Shown: positions 32,453 through 43,208, counted from the stretch's first letter. The stretch: DNA of 64,000 bases from Tilletia caries (GCA_032718865.1 JALUTQ010000024.1:233501-297500), one strand, 5' to 3'. The notes: generated by a model from the sequence alone, not told the origin. Program-made: numbers and translations.

Positions 32453-35400
32453 TCACCCCTCTCCGCTTCCCTGTTCCAGCTTCCGCAAGACCCTAGCCCT
32501 CAACTCTCCCTCCTTCAATACCAACTCTTCTTTGGCCCCCAATCTCGTTTTGTTCCGCTCCTCTTTGACCTTGGCGACGAAGTCTTGGATGGCCCATCTC
32601 AAGCCAGAAAGACGAGTGTCGGATTGCCAGGTTGGCTCAATCGTCCCTGCCCATTTGACAAGGTAGTCGAACCTTCGTCCGTCATTGAATTGAGTCGGAC
32701 GTCGTCCGAGGAATCCTAGAACTCTGCGTTCAGGTCGAGCTCCTTCTTCTGTGACGCCAACGATTGGTCGCGGCGTAACTTTCGCAGGATCTCCATGAAA
32801 TGGTTCGAGTGCCTGGATTGGGAGAGTGTTGTGTGCCTTGAACCACGCCGGAGTCTTGAGCTTGAAGGCTCCTTGTTCGATGACCTCAGCAATCTCGAAA
32901 GGACCCATCTGCTTTGCCTCCAACTTGACCTTGGAGCGTTGAGTAGGATCGAGTCGTGCCTTGTAGTGGTCTGATCGAACCAGGACCCAATCCCCCTTCT
33001 TCGGATCCCAGGGCTGGTGGCGACGATCGTATTCCACTTTCTGCTGTGTCTGAGCCCGCAAGAGTCTTTCCTGGACATCTTGATGAAGGGCGATCAGTTG
33101 CGAAAGATCTCGGCCGACCTGTCCTTGTGCTTCACGATGAGCCTCCTCGAGGGGAAACAGACGTGAAGGACGACCGAATACGACTTCTTGAGAAGCTATT
33201 CCAGAACTCTCGTGGACTGTGTTGTTGTAAGCAGTCATCGCGATTGGCAGTTGATCCGGCCAATCATGTTGATCGAGGGCGACCGTGTTTCGAAGAAGAA
33301 CGGCCAATTGTTGGTTGAGCCGCTCGACTTGTCCGTCTGTTTGCGGATGATACGCGGTCGACATGCTGTGTTGAATGCCGAGCTCCTCGACCAATGTCCG
33401 CCAGAATTCGGACGTGAAACGAACGTCTCGATCGCTGATCAGCTTAGTCGGGAGCCCAGTCCATGGATACGCATGGTGAATGAATCGTCGCGCAGTATCC
33501 TTGGCCGTATCGGTTGTCTTGGACGGCCAGAAGATTGCGTACTTTGAAAACTTGTCGGCCATGACGGTGATGGCGTCGAAGTGATCAGGTTCACTGGGTG
33601 TAAGACCTGTCACAAAGTCGATACCCATGTCTGTGAAGATCTTCGCTGGGCTGTAGATCGGAAGCAGTTGTCCGTACGGAAGATGATGCTTGCCCTTGTT
33701 CGTTTGGCATTCGAAGCAAGCGCGTACCATCTCGTCGATACGAGAATGGAGATCGGGAAAGGTAAACATCTTCTTGACCTTCTCCGCTGTCCGTCTCGCC
33801 GAAGGATGTCCTGCTCGAGCCGATGAGTGGAACTCGATGAGGAGTTGTCCGATCTTGTCCTCCGGAACGCAGATTCGAACCCTTTCCAGTCGGGGTCCGG
33901 AGCGTTCGAAAAGCAGTCCCCTGTCTTTGAAGAACCGAGGATGAGCCGCTTCGTCTTCCTTCACGTTCGATTTGACCGCTTTCGCCAGCCTCGGACTCCT
34001 TCGTCGTCCCTTCAACCCTTCTTCTTGCCCTCGCTCCTCCTCAATCCTCGTCTTGTCATCCCTCGCACCATTTCCTTCAGCCAATTGATCCCTTTCCCTC
34101 GTTTCGTCGATCTTCGTCTTTGCCTTGTCTCTTTTTCCTCGTGCTGGAGCCACTTGCTCTTTCTTCCCCTTTTCTTTTCCTCGTCCTTGAGCTTCTTTCT
34201 CCTTCTTCTTGTCTCTTTTTCCTCGTTCTGGAGCCGCCTGCTCTCTCTCTTCTCCTGTTTCTTCTTTTTGATCAGCATTTTCCTCCATGTGCCCGCCTTT
34301 GTTCCCTGGTATCTCACTCACTGGCCCTGTTCCCTCCTCTTGATTTCCGTTGTCGTTTCTTGATGTTGGGGTTGTCGAAAGCTTGAGGCGTCGCCAAATT
34401 CTTTTGTATGTTTTGTCGTTGTTGTAAGCGTCGTCCCAACTCTTGATTTCGTCGTCTGTAAAAGCAATAGAAGAAGAAGAAGTTGTTGTGTCGGTGATGT
34501 TGTCGCTGTTTGTGTTGTGAATGGTGAGGTGTATGACTTGTGAGGTGTCGTCTGGCTCGGGGACAGGAGCTCTTGATAATGCATCGGCCACATTGTTGTG
34601 TGAGCCTTTGCGGTATTCGATTCGAATCTTATCCCTGAGAGGAGCAAGGGAAAGAGCCAGTCGTTGTAGTCGTTGGCTCGGGGCTGTAGTCTTGAGGTTC
34701 CACAGCCATGTGAGTGCTTGATGATCGCTCCGAATCGTCAAGACGCTTCCGTCGATGAAGTGGGAAAGCTTTGAGATCGCCCAGACGATTGCTTGGAGTT
34801 CGAGATCGGTGGCTGAGTATCGTGTTTCTGTGTCTTTCGTTTGTCGGGAAATGTAGATGACAGGGTGTTCGTGATTGTTGTCGTCGGTCTGAATGAGAGC
34901 GGCGCCGAAACCGATTGAAGAGGCGTCGACGTCGAGAATGAAAGGCTTATCGAAGTTGGGTCGTCGGAGTATAGGGGTCGAAGAAAGAGCGACCTTGATG
35001 TCGTTGAAAGCTCGTTGCTGGTCTGTTCCCCATCGGAAGGGCTCCTCATGAATGGCTTCATGCAATGGCCTTGCTCTCTTCGCAAAGTCTTGGATGAATT
35101 TTCGGTACCAGGACGCCATTGCGTAGAACCGAAGGGTTTGTTTGGCCGTCTGTGGAACAGGGAAGTCGCGGACAGCTCGAGTTCGCTCCTCGTCGACCAT
35201 GATTCCTAAAGCATGAGCGCGGTAGCCGAGAAGTTTGAGGCTGGTAAAGCCGAATGCGCACTTTTTGGGTGCGACGGTTAGGCCAGCGTTTCCGAGGGCG
35301 GAAAGAACGTTGTCGACATCTCGGAGGTGGTCTTCGTACGTTGCTGAGAAAATGAGGACGTCATCCAAATAGGCGATGGCGCATACGAATCGATAGATCG

Positions 35401-38400
35401 AGAGAATGGTGTCCATGATTCGTTGAAAGAAGGCCGGAGCCGTCTTTGGACCGAAGGGCATACGATTCCAAAGTCGTATTCCGAAGACAGTGATGAATGC
35501 AAGGAGCACTCGAGCTCGATTTGTGCAAGCGAATTGATGGTATCCTTTGTTACAGTCGACTGTCGTGAGGAAGATCGCCTTCTGAATGAGATCGTAGACT
35601 TCGTCCGTCCGAGGGGTGTAGTAGCTGACATCCTTCGTGACTTCGTTCAGAGGTCGATAGTCGACACAAAATCGTATCTTGTCTCGTTGCGGAACAAGGA
35701 CTATCCCAGAGCTGTGGGGGCTAATGCCTGGTTCGGAGAGGCCTAGCTCGTCATGTTCCTTCAGCGTGGTTTCGATGGCTTCTCTCTGCGCAGGAGATGT
35801 TCTTCGAGGTGGCTCGGAATGCGTCCAAGTCTCTTGTCCTTCCTTGAGTTCAATGTCAAAGGATTCTTTCTCGTAGAGACCGAGAGGGCGTTCCTTCGTT
35901 GGCCAGACCTTTTGGCGAGAGAGTACTTGAAGAAGTTGATCTTGCTGGTCCTTCGAAAGAGAAGCCGAGACAGCGACGGAAACCTTCTCGCTGCCGGTGG
36001 GATACTCGATGTCGAGTTCCCGGAAGATGGTTTCGTCCTGTAAAGCTAGGCCCGACAAGTCGATGGGAGCCTGTGTTGAAGTCTGGTTCGAAGAAAAGGT
36101 CTCTTCATCCTTGACCGTCGTCTTCTTGGAGTTCTTCGACGCACCTCTCGGCTTCTTTGGTGGAATCATGCTTGCTCGCATGATCGGAGTCCGTCCGAAC
36201 GTAACGGTCCAGCTCACAGGGTCGCAAGCAATCCCCTTTTCGAGGATGTTGTCGACTCCTAGTAGCCATCCGTCTGAACAGCGTTCTACTTCATGGAACT
36301 CGCACCATTCGACTCGTTCTTCTCCGTGGTCGCAAACAAAAGAGACCGGAAGGACGACGACCGACAATGTTCGTTGTGATTTGCCGCTGTCGAATCCTTG
36401 GAGCTCGATGTCTTGGGCAGGGAACTTCTCGATGTCTGGAGCGAGTGATGTCAAAGCTCTTGAAGATATGAGACTGATTTCTGAACCCGAGTCCAGGAGT
36501 AGCTCGTATTGATCCTCTCCTTCGACCTTCACAGGCAGCTTGAAAGAGGCTGCCTTCTGATGTAACGTTCCTGGACGCCACGCATCTCTCGCATCTGAAG
36601 TTCCCCGTCTGACCGTTCGCACCGCGCTGCACTTGCGGACGTTGTTCTCGGAATCATGTCCTGTGTCGTCTGTGAAGAAATCGTCTTCTTCTTCGACAGT
36701 ACTGGTCGTGCCATCTGAGTCCGAGCCGGAACGTAAGGCTTCCGCGACGACCTTGGCAATGTTCGGAACTCGTGATTCGACCCGTCGGACATATTTCCCC
36801 TTGCCCTTTCCCTTCGGGCAATCCCTGGCTGCATGTCCCACCTCATGACAAAGGAAGCAGCCACCCGTCTCCCGATCCTTCTTCCTCTGTTCCTTCTCTT
36901 CATCCGAGCGAGGTTGACCAGTAGCGATTGCAGATGATCGCTTCGACGCATGTCGGACATTCTTCTTGGTCCAATCGCGTCGTGGTTCAATCGTTCGGAT
37001 ATCGTCGTCTCCCTCCCCAGCATACACCCCGAAGTGATCTCGAAGATACGTCTCGCGTTTGATCATCCGTTGAACGTAGTCCTCCCATGTCGTTGCTCGT
37101 TCCATCACGTCAAGCAACTGAAGTTGCCAGTTGCTGGGTAGACCGTTATGGACCATGCCGATCAGCTCGATGGAGGATCGTTGATTGAGAACGCGACTGA
37201 TCTCATCAGGAAAGACGATCCGAATGTTTTCAGGCTGGTTGTAAACGAGGCGAGAGACTCCTTCCATGCCGACCAGCCAGTACTTGTCATAGAGATAGCT
37301 GGAGAGTGCTTCGGATCGGGGTTTGAATCGTCGTTGGAGCATCTGCAACGTGGCGGCAGTAGGATCCTTCGTCCATCGTCGGAAGAAGTAGGTTCGCCAT
37401 TCATCCCACGTTGTTGGTCGCGGCCAAATGGTGTCCCACCAGTCTTTGGCTGCACCCTTCATGCAGCTTCCAACGATACCGAGAATGGCCGCATCCTCGT
37501 AAAGACCTTGACTTCGGAAGTGCTCGAGGTGGATCCAATAAGCGAGTGGGCGACGATCGGCAGGGTTGAAATCGCCAACCTCTGCTTGCTTCGGAACGTT
37601 CGGACGGGAACGTTGCTGGGAGTCTCGACCATTCCGGAAGTCGGATGGTCCACCACCGCCAGGACCTGAACCACCGCCAGGACCTGGACCACCGCCAGGA
37701 CCTGAACCACCGCCACCGCCAGGACCTAAGCCGCCGCCAGGCCCACCTCCACCGTGTCCGTTTCCTCCTGGGCCCCCAGCACCGGGTCCGTTCCCAAAAC
37801 CATTCCACCCCGTCCCTCCACTGTTGAAACCTCCTTGTTGTATGCCGTCACGGATCCCTCCAGGGCCCGGACGGAAGAACGACGTAGGTCTCTCCGGGCC
37901 AGTCGGTTCTCCTCCGTACGTACGGGTTTGTACTTGTGGGCGCGTGTCGGTGAACATTGAGAGGGCCTCGATTGGTCCGTGAGCCGGGATCGTCTGAATT
38001 GTGCGCTCGGGATGTGGTGTCGTTGCGTCAGCAAAACCGACAGACGGTCTGGCGGGTGCTGTTTGAGGCCAAGGGGCTTCGGGCCGAGTAACAACAGGCG
38101 GCACGATTGTCGATTCTTGTCGTGTGCCTTTGAACTCCTCGACAAGCTTGCCGAAGACGTCCGTGATCCGCGAGTCGATCTTGGAGAAATCTTCTTCAAG
38201 ACGAGCGTCGAGTCTGGACAGATCGGTTTCGAGACGTTCGACACGGTCGTGAGTGGTGGTTGTCGTGCCAGCCGACCCTCCGCTTCCCGTATCTTCTCGA
38301 CGAGCTGCGGATCCAATTCGAACAGAATGTTCAAGTTGTCGGATTGAGCGTCGACGGTCTCGTCGCAGCCGGTCCTCCGCTTTCCGGTCCCGCTTCAGGC

Positions 38401-38659
38401 CATCGATTCGTTCGAGCCTGGCCTCGATCGGCATCTCGTTGGGTGAGCGGGGAGGAGAGATGCCATACTGGATCTCGAGCTCGGTCAAGCGCTGTAGTTG
38501 AATGTCTTCGGTCGAGACGCCCGGGAATTGAGGATGGGGCGTCGAAGATGAGGGACCGGCTGCTTGCTGAGAGTATTGGGCCTGCCGGGGGGTGTCTGTA
38601 GTACCCGTCTCTTGCTGACGGGTAAGGGCTGTTGTGCCCTGGTAGGTTTGGGTCGCCAT
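32453..38659 (-). CDS. Gag-Pol polyprotein of a Ty3/gypsy chromovirus
   Basis: One uninterrupted frame of 2068 codons with an ATG start. In order: a Gag with coiled-coil-like N terminus, a Gly/Pro repeat tract near residues 270-340 and a capsid-like segment (YWIHLEHFRSQGLYEDAAIL, KDWWDTIW); a CCHC zinc knuckle near residue 600 (CFLCHEVGHAARDC); an aspartic protease near 720 with LLDSGSEISLIS; a reverse transcriptase from about 990 (FCVDYRPLNEV, MPFGPKTAPAFFQRIM, AYLDDVLIFS); RNase H near 1240 (LDVDASSIGFGAALIQ); a Lys/Glu/Arg-rich spacer at about 1455-1560; integrase with DMGIDFVTG, ISDRDVRFTSEF and TAYHPQTDGQVERLN, the DD35E core; and a chromodomain-like end near 2000 (FDYLVKWAG then PTWQSDTRL). 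Gag and Pol are fused with no frameshift, as in Tf1-like elements. The chromodomain would tether integration to marked chromatin. All catalytic motifs that I can check are present. Confidence 0.96.
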   Translation of the reverse strand: MATQTYQGTTALTRQQETGTTDTPRQAQYSQQAAGPSSSTPHPQFPGVSTEDIQLQRLTELEIQYGISPPRSPNEMPIEARLERIDGLKRDRKAEDRLRRDRRRSIRQLEHSVRIGSAARREDTGSGGSAGTTTTTHDRVERLETDLSRLDARLEEDFSKIDSRITDVFGKLVEEFKGTRQESTIVPPVVTRPEAPWPQTAPARPSVGFADATTPHPERTIQTIPAHGPIEALSMFTDTRPQVQTRTYGGEPTGPERPTSFFRPGPGGIRDGIQQGGFNSGGTGWNGFGNGPGAGGPGGNGHGGGGPGGGLGPGGGGGSGPGGGPGPGGGSGPGGGGPSDFRNGRDSQQRSRPNVPKQAEVGDFNPADRRPLAYWIHLEHFRSQGLYEDAAILGIVGSCMKGAAKDWWDTIWPRPTTWDEWRTYFFRRWTKDPTAATLQMLQRRFKPRSEALSSYLYDKYWLVGMEGVSRLVYNQPENIRIVFPDEISRVLNQRSSIELIGMVHNGLPSNWQLQLLDVMERATTWEDYVQRMIKRETYLRDHFGVYAGEGDDDIRTIEPRRDWTKKNVRHASKRSSAIATGQPRSDEEKEQRKKDRETGGCFLCHEVGHAARDCPKGKGKGKYVRRVESRVPNIAKVVAEALRSGSDSDGTTSTVEEEDDFFTDDTGHDSENNVRKCSAVRTVRRGTSDARDAWRPGTLHQKAASFKLPVKVEGEDQYELLLDSGSEISLISSRALTSLAPDIEKFPAQDIELQGFDSGKSQRTLSVVVLPVSFVCDHGEERVEWCEFHEVERCSDGWLLGVDNILEKGIACDPVSWTVTFGRTPIMRASMIPPKKPRGASKNSKKTTVKDEETFSSNQTSTQAPIDLSGLALQDETIFRELDIEYPTGSEKVSVAVSASLSKDQQDQLLQVLSRQKVWPTKERPLGLYEKESFDIELKEGQETWTHSEPPRRTSPAQREAIETTLKEHDELGLSEPGISPHSSGIVLVPQRDKIRFCVDYRPLNEVTKDVSYYTPRTDEVYDLIQKAIFLTTVDCNKGYHQFACTNRARVLLAFITVFGIRLWNRMPFGPKTAPAFFQRIMDTILSIYRFVCAIAYLDDVLIFSATYEDHLRDVDNVLSALGNAGLTVAPKKCAFGFTSLKLLGYRAHALGIMVDEERTRAVRDFPVPQTAKQTLRFYAMASWYRKFIQDFAKRARPLHEAIHEEPFRWGTDQQRAFNDIKVALSSTPILRRPNFDKPFILDVDASSIGFGAALIQTDDNNHEHPVIYISRQTKDTETRYSATDLELQAIVWAISKLSHFIDGSVLTIRSDHQALTWLWNLKTTAPSQRLQRLALSLAPLRDKIRIEYRKGSHNNVADALSRAPVPEPDDTSQVIHLTIHNTNSDNITDTTTSSSSIAFTDDEIKSWDDAYNNDKTYKRIWRRLKLSTTPTSRNDNGNQEEGTGPVSEIPGNKGGHMEENADQKEETGEEREQAAPERGKRDKKKEKEAQGRGKEKGKKEQVAPARGKRDKAKTKIDETRERDQLAEGNGARDDKTRIEEERGQEEGLKGRRRSPRLAKAVKSNVKEDEAAHPRFFKDRGLLFERSGPRLERVRICVPEDKIGQLLIEFHSSARAGHPSARRTAEKVKKMFTFPDLHSRIDEMVRACFECQTNKGKHHLPYGQLLPIYSPAKIFTDMGIDFVTGLTPSEPDHFDAITVMADKFSKYAIFWPSKTTDTAKDTARRFIHHAYPWTGLPTKLISDRDVRFTSEFWRTLVEELGIQHSMSTAYHPQTDGQVERLNQQLAVLLRNTVALDQHDWPDQLPIAMTAYNNTVHESSGIASQEVVFGRPSRLFPLEEAHREAQGQVGRDLSQLIALHQDVQERLLRAQTQQKVEYDRRHQPWDPKKGDWVLVRSDHYKARLDPTQRSKVKLEAKQMGPFEIAEVIEQGAFKLKTPAWFKAHNTLPIQALEPFHGDPAKVTPRPIVGVTEEGARPERRVLGFLGRRPTQFNDGRRFDYLVKWAGTIEPTWQSDTRLSGLRWAIQDFVAKVKEERNKTRLGAKEELVLKEGELRARVLRKLEQGSGEG

Positions 38660-38764
38660 CTTCTCCTGTACGTCGGAATAGATGGGTTTCGATTAGTCGC
38701 CACGACCAACCGAGAAGTAAACGCTGCGTTTACTTACCAACGTCGAAAGCGGCCACGCTTTGAT

Positions 38765-38782
38765 GACGAGGCGGAGCTACCA
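38765..38782 (-). other. candidate primer-binding site
   Basis: Two bases inside the 5' LTR, the element's strand reads TGGTAGCTCCGCCTCGTC, opening with the TGG expected to pair with a tRNA 3' CCA. The matching tRNA was not identified in this window, so this is positional evidence only. Confidence 0.5.
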
Positions 38783-38784
38783 AG

Positions 38785-39032
38785 TGTGGTAGCTATGAAT
38801 CTCTTGGAGCGGAAACGTGTCTGAACTCGTGAATTTGCGTGTGTGTCTGAGGTACAATCGTAGTCGTGCGCAGCAAGAGAATGGGAATTTCCTCCTTCTT
38901 GACCGTGGATCTCGCCCCGATCCTCAACCAGCGGTACCCATTGGTCCTCATGACCTTCCAAGCAGCCCCCTTCCATATCCCGAAAGCCCGCACTTAACCA
39001 ATCTCCGTCGCATCTAGCCCTTCCCCGTCACA
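38785..39032 (-). repeat. 5' LTR of the retrotransposon
   Basis: 248 bp, TG...CA, 247 of 248 bases equal to the other LTR. It should hold the element's promoter, reading towards decreasing coordinates. Confidence 0.97.
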
Positions 39033-39037
39033 ATCGC
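39033..39037. repeat. target-site duplication, right copy
   Basis: ATCGC directly after the right LTR, matching 32161-32165. Confidence 0.9.
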
Positions 39038-40951
39038 CGGAGTAGCATAGAGATACCTGAATTGAGATCCGATGATTTTACTGCACCCTCTTCAGGAGTT
39101 AGGTCTTTCAGAGCTGCCTTTTAGAGCTTTTTGTACCCAAGCTGAGTGCCACCTCCAACCCGTTGACCGGGTTGGAGGAAATATGCCAAACAGCCCCCAG
39201 TCGTGAAGCGCTGAGATCCAAGCTTCACCCCGGCCAAGTTGAGGATTCGCTGAGGGGGGCTCCCTTGATGCGTATAAATATATTGAATCGATTCATCTGG
39301 CTTTGTGCCTCTTCCTTGGTGCTGTGCAAGTGTGGGACGTCGGGAGGTTGGGCGAGGTCGAGCTCATGGCGAATGTCAACTTCTACTCCACTTCGATCTT
39401 CCCACCCCGTCTGCTTCAACGAGGGGCCACATCACCACAACGAGCCAGATGCCCTCGCAGAGAGCACTTTTGAGCTTCTGCTAATTTCTTGCTCTATCTC
39501 ATGCGCCCATATCGGTTCTGGAGTTGCGTGAAGGGCAGATAGATCAGGTCGGCTTCTTGTGGGGGCCCAATACCTTCTGGTATGTCGGCGAACTTGCCTC
39601 GACATGATGTTTTCAAATATGAGGATGGCACTTCATGCTATCGACTCTGGAGAGGGCTGGAAAGGGCATGGAGGGCTTGGAAATAAATCATAGAGTCAGG
39701 ATCAGGTGGTATACTGATGGGTTCACAGATGAGTGTAGCGTCAGGGTCGTGTCAAGCTGATGGCGAGGTCAGCTGGGAGAGTTCGGTTCGCTGGCAACTT
39801 CGAAGACGCCTCGGAGCTGCTCATCCTCAGAAAGGACGACATCAGAACCGCATGCTGAACACGTATCAATAACAGCTTTGAAGACCCGGAATATGCTTCT
39901 TGATTTATGCTTGACCATATCCAGGTGCTTTTGGTGTGCCATCGCAAGCGAACATGCATCGTGCTCCCGCGGCTGTCGTTTTGAGGGATTCGGGGAAATA
40001 TGCCAAAACCCTCCCAGAACCCTTCCCGGCTTGGAACACTTTCTGCACCACATTCACCAACTCCATCATCGGGGACAGAACGGCATGGAGAAAGGCATCC
40101 TGAGTATAGTAAAAATATGTAACGGCGCTGGACCGCTTCGGGTGCCACGTTCATTGTTGAGAATGGCGTGGTGGTGCTGTTTACGATGGTGTTGCCTGGG
40201 AACGAGTGGGCCGGCCAGTTCGGCCTCCGGTCACGCTGTGTGCCTCCAACCTCTTCCTCCTTGATCAGACACCAAAACTCATGGAAGCAGCCCCGGCCAG
40301 AAGCCCGGATTGCCCTTCACGTATTTTTTGGGAGCAGCTGAGGGTATCTTTGGTACTGTGGCAGCTCTCTGGATGGAGTTGGCTGGAGCGGTGGATTTTC
40401 CTCGGGATCCCAGGAGGGTTCTGGGAGGGTTCTGGGATCATTGAGGCATTCAAGGGTTATGGACCACGCTGAGCACAAAGCATGAGTCAACATATCAAGC
40501 TTGGGCAGAAGAGGTCCTGTCAGCTTCCATAAAATCACAGGACCTTCAGGGAGCTTTCCCCGTATGAGAAAGAGCTTTGTAAGGTCTGTCAGTCTGTGGG
40601 GTGTGTGTTTAGCTGTGTGGTGGTGTTTGAAGGCGGGATGGGCATGAACTCTCGTTCTTTCTTCTCTTCCACCATCTCCTCAGTCCTCACTCACACAGTT
40701 CACCACATCATGACAGGCCAGAGCCACTCGCGCAGGCCCGGACTTGAGGTCAGATGATCTCTGGGCAGCACTCCTGCTCCATCCTACCTATCGCACTTGA
40801 CTTCATTACTTCCTCCTCCGGCTGACTTTTCTCCCACAACCAACCCCCATCCGTCTACATCTTCAATCTATTTTCACCAGGATACATCACCCAGTCTCAA
40901 ACTCCTGAGCTGCGGGTCCTTATAAGCGGAGAAGTACGGATCCAATCAGAA
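39038..40951. other. gene-poor region with decayed repeats, upstream of RIT1
   Basis: About 1.9 kb with no supported gene. It has a strong hairpin (39152-39178), two copies of GGAAATATGCCAAA followed by C-rich sequence (39177-39190 and 39996-40009, both + strand), and an inverted 15-bp match (CCCTCCCAGAACCCT at 40009-40023 and its complement at 40415-40429). Short frames on both strands have stops and no domain. The mix suggests remains of an old, rearranged transposon. The last ~250 bases before 40952 should hold the RIT1 promoter; TATAAG at about 40920-40926 is a possible TATA-like word 30 bases before the ATG. Confidence 0.5.
39152..39178. other. perfect 11-bp stem hairpin
   Basis: CCTCCAACCCG, a five-base loop TTGAC, then CGGGTTGGAGG: a perfect inverted repeat able to fold as DNA cruciform or RNA hairpin. 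It has no T-run after it and no gene beside it, so a terminator role is not indicated. Confidence 0.75.
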
Positions 40952-43208
40952 ATGGAGTCTGAAAGCAAGGCGCTCCAGAAGGATCTGCGAAAGGAGTTCA
41001 AACGGAAAGAGAAGGACCTGTTCAATCGGCTCTGGAGCATAAAACATGTGCGTATATCCCGCTATCTATCCCGCTATCCTCTCCTCAGCCATGTCGAGTT
41101 GCTGAACCTCTCCTATCGTCTTGTCTTCTTTTCGGTGGTGTTCCTCCCTTGGGGAAGGACAGGACGCAGACTTCGTCTCCAGAGTAGCCGACACCCTCCA
41201 TGGCCTGCCCCTTGTTGGTAAGAGCGAAATTATGAAGACACCTCTCATCGCAAGTTACTTGCTGACTCTGTCTGCGCCTCAACAGCCAATCTCCGCTGCG
41301 GCGCCTGGTACACCGGACCCCGTCGGACGGATTCGACATGTTACTTCAAGAGCACCGACGGACATACGGGAGAGTGGGGCTTCTCCCTCAAACGACATAA
41401 TCTCGGATTAATGACCCTGATCGTGCTCAATGGCGGGTGAGTTTGGCGTTCAGTCTCTTGCAGTTCTCGATACGCGCTGATTACAAGCGATCGTCTTCTC
41501 TCGGTCTGCTGCAAAGATAGGTGTATCATCGTGGACTCTACCCGCTCAGGAAAGGTCAGTGACCGTGACCGCCCTCCGAGGAGGCAGCAAAAGCAGAACT
41601 CGTCGGGAGGCTGAGTCGCCATACTTTTTTCCCTCCAGACCATGCCTGACGCTTTGAGCAAGACGATCCCAATATGGTGTGCTGTCCTCAACCGTGCCAG
41701 CGCTCTCGTCCGCCGCGGATCAAACATCGACAAGGTGGGAGGTTTCGATTCGCTAGTGACACCGGAACGACTCGTTTCCAGGAGCGAGCATGCACAGATA
41801 GAGGCACGGGTGGAGGCATGGGCGAAATCACTTCTGGTGAGTAGATCTATATTCTGTTGCAGGGGAAAGACGTTTCCCTCTCTTGAACCGGGCAGTCTGT
41901 TTGAGGGGGCTGACGCTTCTTGATCTGAGTGCAGGACTCGGACTTGAAAGTGCCATCTCTGCCCGCATCACTGAGGCCCTTCTTCGTAACGCCAGACACC
42001 GATTTGACACTTCTTTCCCAGGAGATCGAGAACGAGACTGCCGGCGTCCGACCGGCGCCATCCCAGCAAAGCACGACTCCACCACCCTTCCTACCCGTCA
42101 TCCTTCTCTCCGCCTCCCACGCACGATCACAAGCCTTGCCCTCCTCTGAATCCGCGCCACTCGGGACCGGGCTCAATTTTGAATACGTCCAAGGAGGTGG
42201 GGATGACGAGGAGAACTGGGCTGGAGGGCTTACTCCTGCTCTCTTCTGGCACCCTGAGCATCATCCTCGGATAATAGGGGCGGAGAGGGGTGGGGAGATA
42301 GAGGATGTGGTTCAGGTCGTCGTCGATGGAAGAGAAGCGATGGGAAGGAAGGAGGAGGAAGGGAAGGATTGTGAGGTCGCTGGCACGGTGCTAAGAAGAA
42401 TGGAGGCGCCATGGTCCAGTAGGGAGGGGGAGAGACAGGTCGGTTGGACGGGCATCTTCTTGAGTGCTGTTCCTTCTGCCGCAGCATCGCAAGAAGAATG
42501 GGCGAGAGATGTGGCCACGTGTTTCAATCTCGTTGTACAGTGCGATGGGGAGGGTACGATCGAGGATGCTGTGGAGCAAATCGGCCTCCCAGCTGTCCGA
42601 CTCGTCAAGCTCGGATTCAGGCAGGGCAAAGCCGGGGTCAGCTCCTTTGGACATCATCTACCTGCTATTTTGGTGAGTTTCCCATCATTGCCGATTTCAA
42701 TACTTCCCACTTCTTCTTCCTATGTACCCTCTTACTCGGACAAATTGCACGCTCTAACGAAGCTCTCCCTTTCCTGACTCCTCTGCAGAACGCTTTTATA
42801 AAACGACTGTGTCAAATATCATCCAATCAGAACAAAGTCGACGCCGATGATACAACCACCAACCCAACGACGATCCTCCTATGCGACACAACATGCCAAG
42901 ATCTCGCACCCTCACTCGCCGTCGCTCTCCTCTCCACCTCCTTCGGCCCCGGACCGGATCGACGCTTCCTCGCGAACGACGAAGAGCGCTGGATGCACCA
43001 AGCCCGACTGGATAAGGCCCAGGTTCGTCGACGGTTGCAGTGGGTCATGGAAGACGAGGAGGAGGAAGGTGAGGAGGGGGTGATGGCTTCGAACTCGAAC
43101 TCGAACTCGAACTCGAAGGCCTCGAAGGCGGGGCCTGCGAGGGTGTTTTTGAATCGGGTCAATGGGGAGGTTTTGGATGTCAGGCGCAGAAGGGATTACG
43201 GAAGCTGA
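40952..43208 (+). CDS. RIT1: initiator tRNA phosphoribosyl transferase (Rit1)
   Basis: Seven exons: 40952-41047, 41163-41217, 41286-41436, 41521-41554, 41639-41836, 41935-42672 and 42789-43208; the phases close to 563 aa. Rit1 adds a 2'-O-ribosyl phosphate at A64 of cytoplasmic initiator tRNA-Met, keeping it out of elongation; the enzyme is known from fungi and plants. Family blocks appear in order: LFNRLWSIKHDADFVSRVAD, LVANLRCGAWYTGPRRTDST, CYFKSTDGHTGEWGFSLKRH, the GCIIVDSTRSGK loop and MPDALSKTIPIWCAVLNRAS, which are the signature of the N-terminal catalytic region. The C-terminal domain has ILLCDTTCQDLAPSLAVALL and ends with ARVFLNRVNGEVL. An acidic EEEEGEEG run and an Asn-Ser repeat lie before the end. 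Exon 4 is only 34 nt. It is divergent from the kinesin, with the retrotransposon inserted between them. Confidence 0.94.

Larger units (their letters stand above)
32166..39032 (-). mobile_element. complete Ty3/gypsy LTR retrotransposon (chromovirus)
   Basis: A 6867-bp element on the - strand, bounded by 248-bp direct LTRs (32166-32413 and 38785-39032) that start TG and end CA and differ at one position. ATCGC target duplications flank it. On the - strand the order is 5' LTR, a candidate primer-binding site from about 38782, one long gag-pol frame (38659-32453), a polypurine tract (32424-32414, GGGGAGGGAGG) and the 3' LTR. The near-identity of the LTRs and the unbroken frame indicate a very recent, possibly competent insertion. 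It sits between the kinesin gene and RIT1, transcribed in the direction of the kinesin. Confidence 0.97.

Noticed and set aside
32166..39032. Second, separate element suggested by the two repeat blocks
   Set aside because: The two blocks are the LTRs of one element, shown by the matching ATCGC flanks and the polypurine tract.
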